The translations under genes and the position numbers were made by a program. This document shows, in pieces, positions 9,517 to 20,071 of a DNA stretch of 64,000 bases (its first letter is position 1; every line of letters begins with the position of its first letter). The stretch spans positions 33,156,614-33,220,613 of the forward strand of contig NC_091193.1 of NCBI RefSeq assembly GCF_040958095.1, read 5' to 3'. The notes beneath the pieces were generated by a model. The model worked only from the letters and a program-made list of their open reading frames with translations. It did not search any database and was not told the DNA's origin. The DNA comes from Procambarus clarkii (lineage: Eukaryota > Arthropoda > Malacostraca > Decapoda > Cambaridae).

Positions 9517-10658
9517 ACCGGTGAAACATTGGGAACGAACTTACCCGCTATCTTGCGGATACGCTTCCAGATCTGGGTCAGAGGGGTTTCAGACGTAAGT
9601 GTTGAGACATAAGATGCCCAACATTCACGTTTAGCCGTACGGATGGCCCTACGGGCCACCGCACTCGCTTTCCGAAAGAAAAGAAAAGAATCGGTCGTCT
9701 GCCTACGGCGGTACCTCTTCCAGGTTGCACGCTTACAGCGGACAGCCCGAGCACAGTCCGCATTCCACCAGGGAACGCACTTCTGTGGACCCCGAGAGGA
9801 AGAGCGAGAAATAGAGCGGAGGGCAGCGTTGAAGACAGTGTCATGAAAAAGGAGGAGAGCGCGAGGGAGAGGCAGAAGGGAGAGGTCAGAGAGAGCAGCA
9901 CTGAGGGTAAATAGGGTCCAGTCCGCCTTAGCAAACTGCCACCTAGGGAAAGAGAGGGAAGGGCGAAAAGAGAAAAAGGAAACAAGGATGGGGAAATGAT
10001 CACTTCCATGGAGGTCATCAAGAACCTGCCACGTGAAATCTAAGCAAAGAGAAGAAGAGCAGAGAGAAAGATCAAGACAAGAAAGGGTGCGAGTCCGAGA
10101 GTCCAAATGAGTGGGCTCACCAGAATTCAGAAGAGACAGGGAAGAAGAGAGGAGAAACGGCTCAAGAAGGCGACCCCGGGTATTCGTCAGAACGTCACCC
10201 CAAAGAGAATGACGACAATTGAAGTCACCCAGCAGGAGCACAGGCTCCGGCAAGGAGTCTAGGAGGTGTTTCAAATTAGGAAGAGAGAGCGGGACACTCG
10301 GGGGGAAATAAATGGAACAAACTGTGTACCATTTCCCCACAAAGATACGAGCAGCAGAACAATGAAGAGGCGAAGGAAAAAGTAAAGGAACAAAGGGAAC
10401 ATCAGCACGAATCAAGAGAGCAGAAGAATTAGAAGCCCCAGCAACGGCTGGGGGGGGGGGGGAGAGAAAGGAATAGCCACGAAAACGACCAGGACGAGCA
10501 CCAAGCATCGGCTCCTGGAGACAGACACAAAGGGGCGAAAACTGCGAAATCAGAAGTTGGAGCTCGAGGAAATTGGCGTAATAACCTCGAACGTTCCATT
10601 GAAGAATGGACAACGACGAGAAGAGAAAGGACAAAAACAGAGAACAAGGAAGAAACAA
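9507..10658 (-). pseudogene. LINE copy 1 ORF2: apurinic-type endonuclease domain, RT missing
   Basis: 383 codons starting at the ATG 24 bp after the ORF1 stop. Endonuclease motifs are visible: QWN at residues 20-22, QE at 48-49, GDFN at 144-147 and SDHFP from 219. Together they form the metal-dependent active site that nicks target DNA in APE-type non-LTR elements. A basic W-rich linker follows (CVPWWNADCARAVRCKR), then IWKRIRKIAGKFVPNVSPVL, after which a stop arises at the junction with element Z. The 13-C run encoding PPPP (13 G on the plus strand at 10,450-10,462) keeps this domain in frame, unlike copy 2. The normal protein of about 1,240 residues has lost RT and RNase H, so this copy cannot be autonomous. 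Confidence 0.85.
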
Positions 10659-13048
10659 AGGCGAAAGAGCAACAGAGCACGTTAAAGAATATCAGGGTCA
10701 GCAAAGTCAGGGTTAGGGGGCATGGGTAAACTGAGCAAAGACGGAGGGAAGGAAACGGGAGAACAGATCAGAGGTGGGCGGGCGGGGTCCGGAGGAGGAG
10801 GAGACAACAGAGAGGAGCAGTCAAGGACAGCAGCAGGAAGAGGGGGAGTAGAAAGAGGGGAGCGCACCCCAGCAAGAGCAGCAACCGAAAGGGAAGCAGG
10901 GGCCAAAGAAACCTCCATAGCAGGAACAGGGGGCGCAATCACTGAAACGGGAGGGGAAGGAGCAACAGTGCCAGAAGTAGGAGCTGAGGAAGAAAGCGAT
11001 GCCTTCTTACCCGCCGGGGAGGAGGAAGGAGAGGAGCCAGGCTTATGCTTCTGACTTAAAGAGACAGGTGTCCCAGCAACTACGTACCGGGCAACGGATT
11101 CCAGGGTCTCAACAGGAGAAGCTGAACGAGAGCACACACGACGGCCGTTAGGAGAGCGATGGACATCCGCCTGCACCGACAGGCGGCGGGAAGAGCCGAT
11201 AGATGGAGGAAGAGGATGGGAAGGAGGATCGGAGCGGGACGAGGAAGAAGACACAGGAGACATGACAGACCGGGTAGAAGGAAGGGGAACCCCAGACAGA
11301 GGACCAGGAGGGGGACCCCTCGGGACAGAACACAAAGGGACAGAGGAGGGGGCAGTGGGCGTATCAGGGTCCAAGGCCCGGAAACGGTTGTGAGTCTGAG
11401 GAAGGGGGGAAGGACGAGGAGAGGAAGAGCGCAACACGCGAACATAAGAGATGTTAGTATAAGGCGGGAGCCGGCGAACCTGGCGCCTCGCCTCAGGAAA
11501 AGATAAACGCTCCCGATGCTTCAGGTTGAGGACGGCTGCCTCAAGCTTGTAATGGACACTCCGACTTAGAGTGACCTTCACCCCCACACAAAGGACAGAG
11601 AGAGACAGTCCCAGAGCAGCGGAGGGCACCATGCCCAAACCTCCAGCACTTGTTACAAAGTCGAGGAGAAGGAATATACTCCTGGACAGAGCACCTAGCA
11701 CCAGCAAGAATGACAGAGGATGGAAGGGTCCGACAATCAAAGGTGATCTTCACAACGCGAAGGGGTTGACGGCGACGACCACGAGGGGGACGAGTAAACG
11801 AGTCAACCTGGAGGACAGAATGGCCTTGGGCATCAAGGATATGCCGAATATCATCGTGGCAATCCTGCAGATTCCGAACACCGGTTGCAACATGGGGTGG
11901 GAGGAGAATAGTGCCAACACTGGCATTCATCTGAACGTTCTTGGAGACCCGAACAGGGATCTCGCCAAGGCAAGACAAGGCTGCCAAGCGGGAAGCTGCA
12001 TCCTGAGAAGGAGCAGGAACGACACGTGTACCGAGACGAGTGGGGTTGAAAGTAACAGACGCATCCACGGAATCTACAAGATGCCGATGGAGGGAGAAAT
12101 CGTCAGGAGGCGCAGAATCAAGAGGGAGGAGATCAAAGTATTTGGCCCATGAAGCAGGACCAAACAAGGCCTGATACGCATCAGCACGAGAAGGAATCGA
12201 GCGAGTGCGGCCGTGTCGAGGACGGCGGTGAGAACCCCCTAGAGAGAGAGGGGTTAAAAGGCGCAGTAGTCACAACGAGAGACTTAGCCGCACCAGGGGA
12301 CGAAGTGGTCACCACCGGGGGCTGGAGGCTCGACCCAACCACAGAGGAGGGAGGGTTGCTGGGGGAAGAAGTCAGGACGGTCAAAGGAGGAGCAAGGTCG
12401 GGGCCCAACACAGCGGGAGCTACAGAGCCCGGTCTTCCAATACAGGCCGACTCGGGGGCTTGGTCGCCCACCCCACGAGCCTGAGAGGGTACAACGGAAA
12501 CATTCAACTACATAGAAACGAAGAAAGAAATTCATCCACGAATGTGCCCCCATACCCACCATGGAGCCACAATTAGAGGAAGGACACCCAACAGGAAGCT
12601 ATCGCCGATCATGCCGGGGCCCCCTAGGGGTGCGTCGTGAGTATACGCCCCACAAACGCCACCTTAAGAACCGTCAGTCCATCGAGATCGGGTTCAGCGA
12701 CGAAAGGGGGATTGACAATAAAAGGTTCCCCTCGCTCGAGACGTTGGGTACTACAGTTCTACGGGTGCAAGAGTATGCCTCCTCAAGCACCCGGGCGTCA
12801 AAATAGAAGAAGTCCAAAGAAAGATCCAAAACAAGCAAAAGGTCGGCAGGAAACGACAAGCAGATAGGAGAAGAGGGGGGAGAAAAACGAAACATAAGGA
12901 AAAGGAAAAGCGATCCGGCACAATTAGAGAAGACAGCAGCAGGAGTGCAAGGCCAGAAAAGAACAGAGGACTGTCCCACGGAGCATCACACTCCAGCGGC
13001 CGTCCACGAAGCCCCCTCACGACGCCAACGGGCCGGATGGGGAGGGGG
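9517..13048 (-). mobile_element. LINE copy 1: 5' half only (5' UTR, ORF1, endonuclease)
   Basis: Minus-strand copy of the same family as the full-length element at 16,236-22,539. Its 5' end is near 13,048, where the two copies stop matching (GGGGAGGGGG in both). It matches through the 5' UTR, ORF1 and the endonuclease part of ORF2, then stops abruptly inside ORF2 after CCGGTCCT (sense) at 9517, where element Z begins. The RT and RNase H regions and the 3' end are absent. Loss of the 3' half is the opposite of ordinary 5' truncation. Confidence 0.85.
10682..12507 (-). pseudogene. LINE copy 1 ORF1 (gag-like), broken
   Basis: Homologue of the 643-residue ORF1 of copy 2. It is split into three frames: 12181-12507 (Pro/Ser-rich N-terminus), about 11560-12240 (globular part and the first two zinc knuckles, CNKCWRFGHGALRC and CPLCGGEGHSKSEC) and 10682 to about 11,559 (Pro/Ser-rich C-terminal half). 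The first break is one extra T (plus-strand A/T context at 12,240) beside an AG repeat. The second is a 65-bp deletion between 11,559 and 11,560 relative to 20,977-21,041 of copy 2, with a 3-bp CAC microhomology; it removes the third knuckle. The protein would bind element RNA; this copy is dead. Confidence 0.85.
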
Positions 13049-14050
13049 TGATGTAATATAAGAGAGACTTTGAGTTATTGTTAACAAGTTAACTTGTGTT
13101 AAAGGAAACAAGTGTTGATGATTAACGTAGAGTACCATCATGCAACTCCTTGCAGGGGTTGCAAAGTGTGTTCACATTAGGTTGTGATAGGGGGAGTCAC
13201 TGTTGGACTACCCACCTAGTTACGTGGGTCTCTCATGTTATGGTTGGAGGACCCTTAAGATTGTGATTATAGTATCTGTTACCGTGAAGCCGTGACAATA
13301 TTGATTGCAAGCTTGTGTCATCAGTGGGCATCCATCATTGTTCAGTTAGTTCACTGGACAGCCCGAAGTGTCAGCAAGATGGAGACTGCTGTCATTTCTC
13401 GAGGGGCTGTTGAATAGCTGTGTTGCAATTGCCACTGGATGGACATTAACGTAACGAGTCACTCTCTGTAGTGTAACTTAGTCTGTGATATTTTTTTGAT
13501 TTGCAATATTGCGTCATCAGTGGGCACACCTGTGTTCAGGTTAGTTCAGTATGCAGCCGCACAGCAAGGGTTGCTATTTAGCTGTTTGTTATAGTGCCAC
13601 TGGATGGACATTAACGTAACGTAAACTCGATAATGTAGTAGTTTAGTCTCTTGTTATTAATAAATTGTTTATTTTATAGAAAACGGTCTTTGATGTCAAC
13701 CCTTCAACCATTCTTTTCCACCCATGTTCTGCTTTGTACGATTGAATGTTGATGTGATCTTTTGATATGACGGCTGTTTTTGGGAATTCGAATTCCAATT
13801 CATAGCGCTACATCAAATATAAATATTTGATTGTGAGAACCAATTGGTTACCCTTTATTAGTTTTAACGTCCTGTTTAACTAGGAGGAACCAGCGGCCTA
13901 TGTGGACAGGTTTTCACCCTAGTGGTGGAAGCCTGGCGGTTTGCTCCCGCTTTTCCTTTTCTATTGGACTCATGCTTAACTGCCGTGAGCAGCCTTTAAA
14001 CTTGTAGTCCACCTCCTAAGGAAGGTAGGCGTAGAAAGAAATCTCACACT
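13049..14050. other. Non-coding flank with two-copy 196-bp repeat
   Basis: Two direct copies, about 13,318-13,455 and 13,514-13,625, share GTCATCAGTGGGCA, TTCAGTTAGTTCA-like text and CACTGGATGGACATTAACGT. No gene is recognised. The ATTAACGTAACG ends recall the TTACGTTA-rich DNA at 22.55-23.4 kb. Confidence 0.55.
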
Positions 14051-14118
14051 GTCCCTGAGAATCACAGAACACCTAAGTGAAATTTGTCCCTGAGAATCAC
14101 AGAACACCTAAGTGAAAT
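14051..14118 (+). repeat. 35-bp tandem duplication
   Basis: GTCCCTGAGAATCACAGAAC plus ACCTAAGTGAAAT occurs at 14,051-14,083 and again at 14,086-14,118, perfectly repeated. Confidence 0.95.
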
Positions 14119-14640
14119 AGGTCACCTTACAAGTTCAGTCATCATAGTCTCCAACCCACCCGGCCTGGAACAGGCCTGGTATGGCTGCGGGCATCTCGAC
14201 AAGCGATCTATCTATCGCTGTCCTGCTCAATGTGTCAGATGTACAGTTCCAGTGGTATATATGGGGGGACAGGGAGCTATGCTCCGCCTTCCAGGAGATA
14301 GCCGTCTGGCTATCTACCTACCCCACCTAGACAGCTGCTTGTTTGAAGGAAACACAGCCAACCGGCTGCAAATTATCAGCTTAGCAGAAGCAAGGTCACG
14401 TCACACGACCTGACCCTTACTCAATCTGTGAGTATTAAATCTCTAAAGATGTGATTTCTTAAGCACTAAGGGCCGACAAACTATCGATACCAATATCCTA
14501 TGTGACTTAACTCTCGTTTTATGTCAAATAATATACAAAACCCATTTATGTTGTTACAATATAATAAATCACGAACATTTACTCAGAAGCAGCGAACGCT
14601 GTTAAGATGAGTTTATGGACACATAAATGACGAAAGATGA
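14119..14640. other. Non-coding; unrecognised 110-codon open frame
   Basis: A plus-strand frame (14,084-14,413) has mixed composition with several Cys residues but no motif that I recognise. It may be chance or an old repeat. Confidence 0.3.
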
Positions 14641-15425
14641 ACAATTAGCCAACAAGACAAGCCGATCTGCAGCCCACCGGAACCCTACCCACCCTACTCT
14701 CCCCACCACTCCTTCCCAAATCACCATCCCCCCCCAACTCAGACTTTCTATCCCTCCCCCCCCCCCCCCCCCGCTGATTCTACCCTCATCAACTCCCCTG
14801 CCCCTTCCCCCCACCCCTCAGGCACCCAATTCCTCCTGCTACATCACACCTTTCAATGCACCTATCTGCCAAACCCATACCCTGCCCAAATATACCTTCC
14901 CCTCCCACTCTCCGTCCTATCCCCAACAACTCAGATGCCCTTTTGGCTTCCATTGCATCCAATCCCATCTGCTCCATCCCACCCTCCAATGCCCCCTCCT
15001 CCCCTCCGCCCTCTTCCCCCGCCTCCCTCTTCCTCGCTTATACCCCAAAACCCATGCCTTCCTCTGATTCCCCCCCCCCTTTACTAATATAACCTGTCTT
15101 CCACTCACCCCCCCCTCATTCTCCATTCTCCCCTCTTCTCCCTACCCCCTCTCCTGTTCTCCCCCCCCCCTCTCAACCTCTCTCTGACTCTCAGCCTCAC
15201 TCTACCTCTCAACCACCCTATGCTTTTCAGACCCTCTCTACCCCAGAAGTCCCTCAGACCTCCTCCTGACCCACAGAGAAAGGGTGAATTCTGATGCCAG
15301 AATTTCCAAGAAGAGTTTCAAGGTGTAGTACACCAGTGCTGATGGTATTTCCAATAAAGTAGAAGAGATAAAAAAAAGAGTTAGTGAGGCAGATCCTGAC
15401 ATAGTTGCAATAGTGAAAATGTGAG
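14640..15425 (+). mobile_element. 5' fragment of a CR1-like LINE (ORF1 remnant and start of ORF2)
   Basis: A C/T-rich, Pro/Ser-coding stretch with long C runs (14,640-15,270) leads into a clear endonuclease start. From about 15,325 the frame, after one in-frame stop, reads YTSADGISNKVEEIKKRV and ends near DPDIVAIV. This is the typical first beta-strand and helix of a CR1-like ORF2 endonuclease. The match ends at about 15,425, close to the point where copy C begins (33,745). Only the 5' end of the element remains, so its 3' half was lost or moved. Confidence 0.65.
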
Positions 15426-16222
15426 AGTTTAAGGGAATTGAAATGAGGAATTGAACTCGGAAAATCTCTAAAAAATTTCTTTAGTTCTTTTAACCTTTAC
15501 TCCTGTCGTAATATTCAATTAGGTCGCCCGAGGAAGGACTTGCTTAGCTAACACACCAGTGTAGTAAGCAGCTCATTCCTCATTTTTGGACTATTTATGA
15601 ACAATTGACTAGGCGCGAGCAAACGCCGAGACCCCAAAAAGCTTGAAATCCCCTCCACTTGGCCGTCGACCTTTGCCATTCGCCGAAGCGAATCTAATGA
15701 GTAGGTCCTGGGCTCTGGGCTCTCACAACAATAATCTATTGTTGTGTCGAGTCGAGTCGAGCTGTTGTGAATAGTCGAGTGTGACAGAACACTTGCTTAA
15801 CAATAATAATGTGTGGGGTGTAACGAAAAGATAGTGTTCAACATAACAACTTAGTTTATTCAATAAAGTACTAACTACTACAACAAAAAACAAAAGAAAT
15901 ATCAACGACGTTACTCTAAATCCTTCCTGTGACACTATCAATGACAGCTAGACACCAGCCCCTCGGACTGCATAATGAACTAACTCGAACATAAGCGTGA
16001 CCACAGAGGGATCAATCAAGCAAGACACAGATCTATAATCACACCTGCAACTCTGACACAGTAGGTTCTGAGACACGTCTCCAGTAACCTCCTAACTGTT
16101 CTACGCCTCTGTGCAGTCTACACCTGCAATAGCGGTTGCAAATGCAATCAAATCAGTAGCCTGTCAATGATACATCAATGACTAATGGGTTCACTGGCAA
16201 CTCCAGCAACCCTTCCACAGTT
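15426..16222. other. Host DNA left of full-length LINE, no gene
   Basis: AT-rich sequence with a perfect small hairpin at 15,724-15,746 (CACAACAATA / TATTGTTGTG around ATC) and a short GTCGA tandem. It rejoins 22,553 onward in the pre-insertion locus. Confidence 0.5.
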
Positions 16223-16235
16223 AATCTTTACGTTA
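16223..16235. repeat. 13-bp target site duplication, left copy
   Basis: AATCTTTACGTTA is identical to 22,540-22,552 and immediately borders the LINE 3' end. Confidence 0.95.
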
Positions 16236-16317
16236 GTAAGTAAGTAATTATCAAAAGAAGGCACCAAACCGGGAAGGCTATGTAGCACCATCAAATACGC
16301 AAAATAATCAGAGGGCG

Positions 16318-19300
16318 CTAAATATCACCAAGGATGCCAATACGAGAACAAAAACGCATAAGGCGAACGATATCAAAAGTATCCGAGTCACCAAGAATTC
16401 TATCGAGGGACAGGTGACCGCGAGGGGCGGTCGGAAAGCAAGACACACGCTCGTCCTGGAAGTCAGGACATTCAAGAAGGACATGCACGACCGTAAGAGG
16501 GACAATGCAACTAGGACAATAAGGAGCAGGGCGGCGCTCCATCAAGTGACCATGGGTTAAGCGAGTATGGCCAATACGCAACCTCGCTAGAGCTGTTTCC
16601 CACCGCCGGTTACGGTGGAAGGAGGACGGCCACGAGGAAACACAACATTTAAGAGTACGTAGCTTGTTACCAGTAACAGACAACCAAGAAGCCTGCCAAC
16701 GGGTAAGGACTGAGGAATGGATAACCGGGTAAAAGTCGGAATACGGAATGCCTTTACGAGAGATGGGACAAGAGCGGACAGCTTCCTTAGCGGCAGCATC
16801 CGCACGCTCATTTAAAGACACGCCAATATGGCTGGGAACCCAACAAAACTCAACCGACTTAAATTTACTGTGAACGAGAAACAGCCAATGCTGGATCTCG
16901 ACAACTACCGGATGAACTGGATTAAAGCACCCGAGAGCCATGAGGGCACTACGAGAGTCAACAACAACCACAAAGGAAGACTGACAACGAGAAAGCAGGA
17001 GACGAAGAGCATAGAGAATAGCATAAAGTTCCGCTGTAAAGATGCTAGTCTCCGGAGGCAAGCGACACATATAAGTGCGATCAGGAAAAACAACAGAGTA
17101 GCCAACACCGTCCGCTGACTTAGACCCATCGGTGAAGACAGAAACGGAGCGGGAGTGAGAAGAAAAGTGCTCGAGGAAAAGGCGTTTTAGAACTGTAGGA
17201 GGGGTAAAAGCTTTAGTGATACGAGTCAAGGATGTACAAAACCGCGGAAGAGGGACCCTCCACGGGGGCAAAGAAGGAACAACACGAGGAGAAACATCAG
17301 AAATACGAACGGAGAGAGAATCCTGCAGGCGAGATAACCGGACAGAAAGAGGGAGGTGGTGAAGAGGAACAGGGACCGCAGGAGGGGTAAAAGTTAAAGC
17401 ACGCCAGAGACGAGAGGAAGGATGTTGCAAGGACCGCGCAAGATAGCGAAGACAGTAGCGATCACGGCGGTCCTGGAGAGACAGGAAGCCAGTGTCAACA
17501 TACAAGCTAAGGACGGGAGTCGAACGAAAGGCACCAGAACTGAGGCGCAACCCAGTATGGTGCAAAGCATCAAGACGGCGAAGAGTAGAAGGAGAAGCAG
17601 ACGAGTAAGCAGGGCAACCATAATCGAGCTTAGACAGGACGAGAGAGGAATGTAAAGCAAGGAGAGTGCGCCTATCTGCCCCCCAAGAAGTATGGGACAA
17701 GACCCGAAGGAGGGTAAGGGACTTAGAGCACTCAACACGGAGGTAAGAGATATGGGGAGACCAAGACAAACGAGTGTCAAGGAATAACCCCAAAAGCTTC
17801 GCGGAATCTTTGTATTCAAGGGGATGACCATAAAGTGACAAAGAGGGACGAAGAACAACCCGTTTCCGCGTAAAAGTCATGGCACAAGTCTTAGAAGTAG
17901 AGAACTTGAAGCCATGACCTGTGGCCCAAGACGACACGGCATCAATCGCAAGTTGAAGCCGGCGTTGAAGGAGAGGCGAATCATCACCCTGACAACAAAG
18001 GGTAAGATCATCGACATAGAGAGCGGAGAAGACACCAGAAGGAAGAGAGGAAAGAAGACCATTGAGGGCAACCAGAAAAAGAGTAGTGCTCAGAACACTA
18101 CCCTGGGGCACACCTTCGTACTGCTGAAAAGGGGGAGAGAGCGCGGTACCAAGGCGCACCCGAAAGGAACGACGAGAGAGGAAGCTGCGGAGAAAGAGAG
18201 GGAGATGACCACGAAGGCCAAAAGAATGAAGTTGAGATAGGATATGATAACGCCAAGTGGTGTCGTAAGCCTTTTCTAGGTCAAAAAGGACGGCAACAAC
18301 GGAGGTCTTCGCAGCAAAAGCAGTACGTATATAGACCTCCAAGTTCACCAGGACATCTGTCGTGCTGCGGCACTTGCGGAAACCAAATTGAGAAGGGGAG
18401 AGGAGGTGATGGTGTTCCAGGAACCACATCAGACGAACGTTAACCATACGTTCAAAGAGTTTGCAGACACAACTTGTGAGAGCAATAGGGCGAAAGTCCT
18501 TAGGGGAAGTACCCAGAGACCCTGGTTTGCGAACAGGGAGGACAACGGCATCGAGCCAGTCCTCAGGGACTGACGACGACTCCCAGATCCGATTATACAG
18601 ACTCAGTAAAAACTGAGACGTGCTCGGAGGGAGATGGCGAAGCATCTCATAATGAATACCATCGGAGCCCGCCGCCGTAGAACCGCAGAGGGCCAGGGCA
18701 GAACGAAGTTCAGAGAGAGAGAAGGGATCATTATAGGGAAGCTGAAGATGAGTGCAGAAATCTAAAGGACGAGACTCAAGGACAGGTTTACGAAGAAGGA
18801 AAGATTGGGGAAGATGAAGACCAGAGCTAACAGAAGAAAAGTGGGAACCCAGTTCGGAAGCGACCTGCAACGGGTCCGCCACAAGAGTATCATGGAGGTG
18901 AAGGACCGGTGAAACATCGGGAACGAACTTACCCGCTATCTTGCGGATACGCTTCCAGATCTGGGCCAGAGGGGTTTCGGACGTAATTGTCGAGACATAA
19001 GATGCCCAACATTCACGTTTAGCCGTACGGATGGCCCTACGGGCCACCGCACTCGCTTTCCGAAAGAAAAGAAAAGAATCGGTCGTCTGCCTACGGCGGT
19101 GCTTCTTCCAGGCTGCACGCTTACAGCGGACAGCCCGAGCACAGTCCGCATTCCACCAGGGAACGCACTTCCGTGGACCCCGAGAGGAAGAGCGAGGAAT
19201 AGAGCGGAGGGCAGCGTCGAAGACAGTGTCATGAAAAAGGAGGAGAGCGCGAGAGAGGGGCAGAAGGGAGAGGTCAGAGAGAGTAGCACTGAGGGAAAAC

Positions 19301-20048
19301 AGGGTCCAGTCCGCCTTAGCAAACTGCCACCTAGGGAAAGAGAGGGAAGGGCGAAAAGAGAAAAAGGAAACAAGGATGGGGAAATGATCACTTCCATGGA
19401 GGTCATCAAGAACCTGCCATGTGAAATCTAAGTAAAGAGAAGAAGAGCAGAGAGAAAGATCAAGACAAGAAAGGGTGCGAGTTCGAGAGTCCAAATGAGT
19501 GGGCTCACCAGAATTCAGAAGAGACAGGGAAGAAGAGAGGAGAAACGGCTCAAGGAGGCGACCCCGGGTATTCGTCAGAACGTCACCCCAAAGAGAATGA
19601 CGACAATTGAAGTCACCCAGCAGGAGCACAGGCTCCGGCAAGGAGTCTAGGAGGTGTTTCAAATCAGGAAGAGAGAGCGGGACACCCGGGGGGAGATAAA
19701 TGGAACAAACTGTGTACCATTTCCCCACAAAGATACGAGCAGCAGAACAATGGAGAGGCGAAGGAAAAAGTAAAGGAACAAAGGGAACATCAGCCCGAAT
19801 CAAGAGAGCAGAAGAATTAGAAGCCCCAGCAATGGCTGGGGGGGGGGGGGGGAGAGAAAGGAATAGCCACGAAAACGACCAGGACGAGCACCAAGCATCG
19901 GCTCCTGGAGACAGACACAAAGGGGCGAAAACCGCGAAACCAGAAGTTGGAGTTCGAGGAAATTGGCGTAATAACCTCGAACGTTCCATTGAAGAATGGA
20001 CAACGACGAGAAGAGAAAGGACAAAAACAGAGAACAAGGAAGAAACAA
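16318..20048 (-). CDS. LINE ORF2: endonuclease, reverse transcriptase, RNase H (homopolymer frameshift)
   Basis: The enzyme of target-primed reverse transcription: nick, cDNA synthesis and RNA removal. I place the start at 20,048, 24 bp past the ORF1 stop, because SILQWNVRGYYANF and QEPMLG are in that frame. A 15-G run (plus 19,838-19,852; 13 in copy 1) then shifts the frame. The 1,262-codon open frame beginning at 20,106 reads the first 90 or so residues wrongly. Downstream, endonuclease GDFN and SDHFP are present. RT follows with FRPIALTS, FDLEKAYDTTW (near 18,280), GVPQGSVLSTTLF (near 18,100) and the catalytic YVDD (near 18,013). RNase H has VFTDGSKSADG (near 17,130), TAELYAI, DSRSAL and NERADAAAKEA. 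A CPSC...H...C zinc motif lies near 16,515. Expected length is about 1,242 residues once the run length is allowed for. Confidence 0.92.
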
Positions 20049-20071
20049 AGGTGAAAGACCAACAGAGCACG

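Noticed and set aside
9507-9520. In-frame fusion protein between LINE endonuclease and Z ORF1
   Set aside because: The endonuclease frame meets a stop right at the joint and Z continues in another frame.
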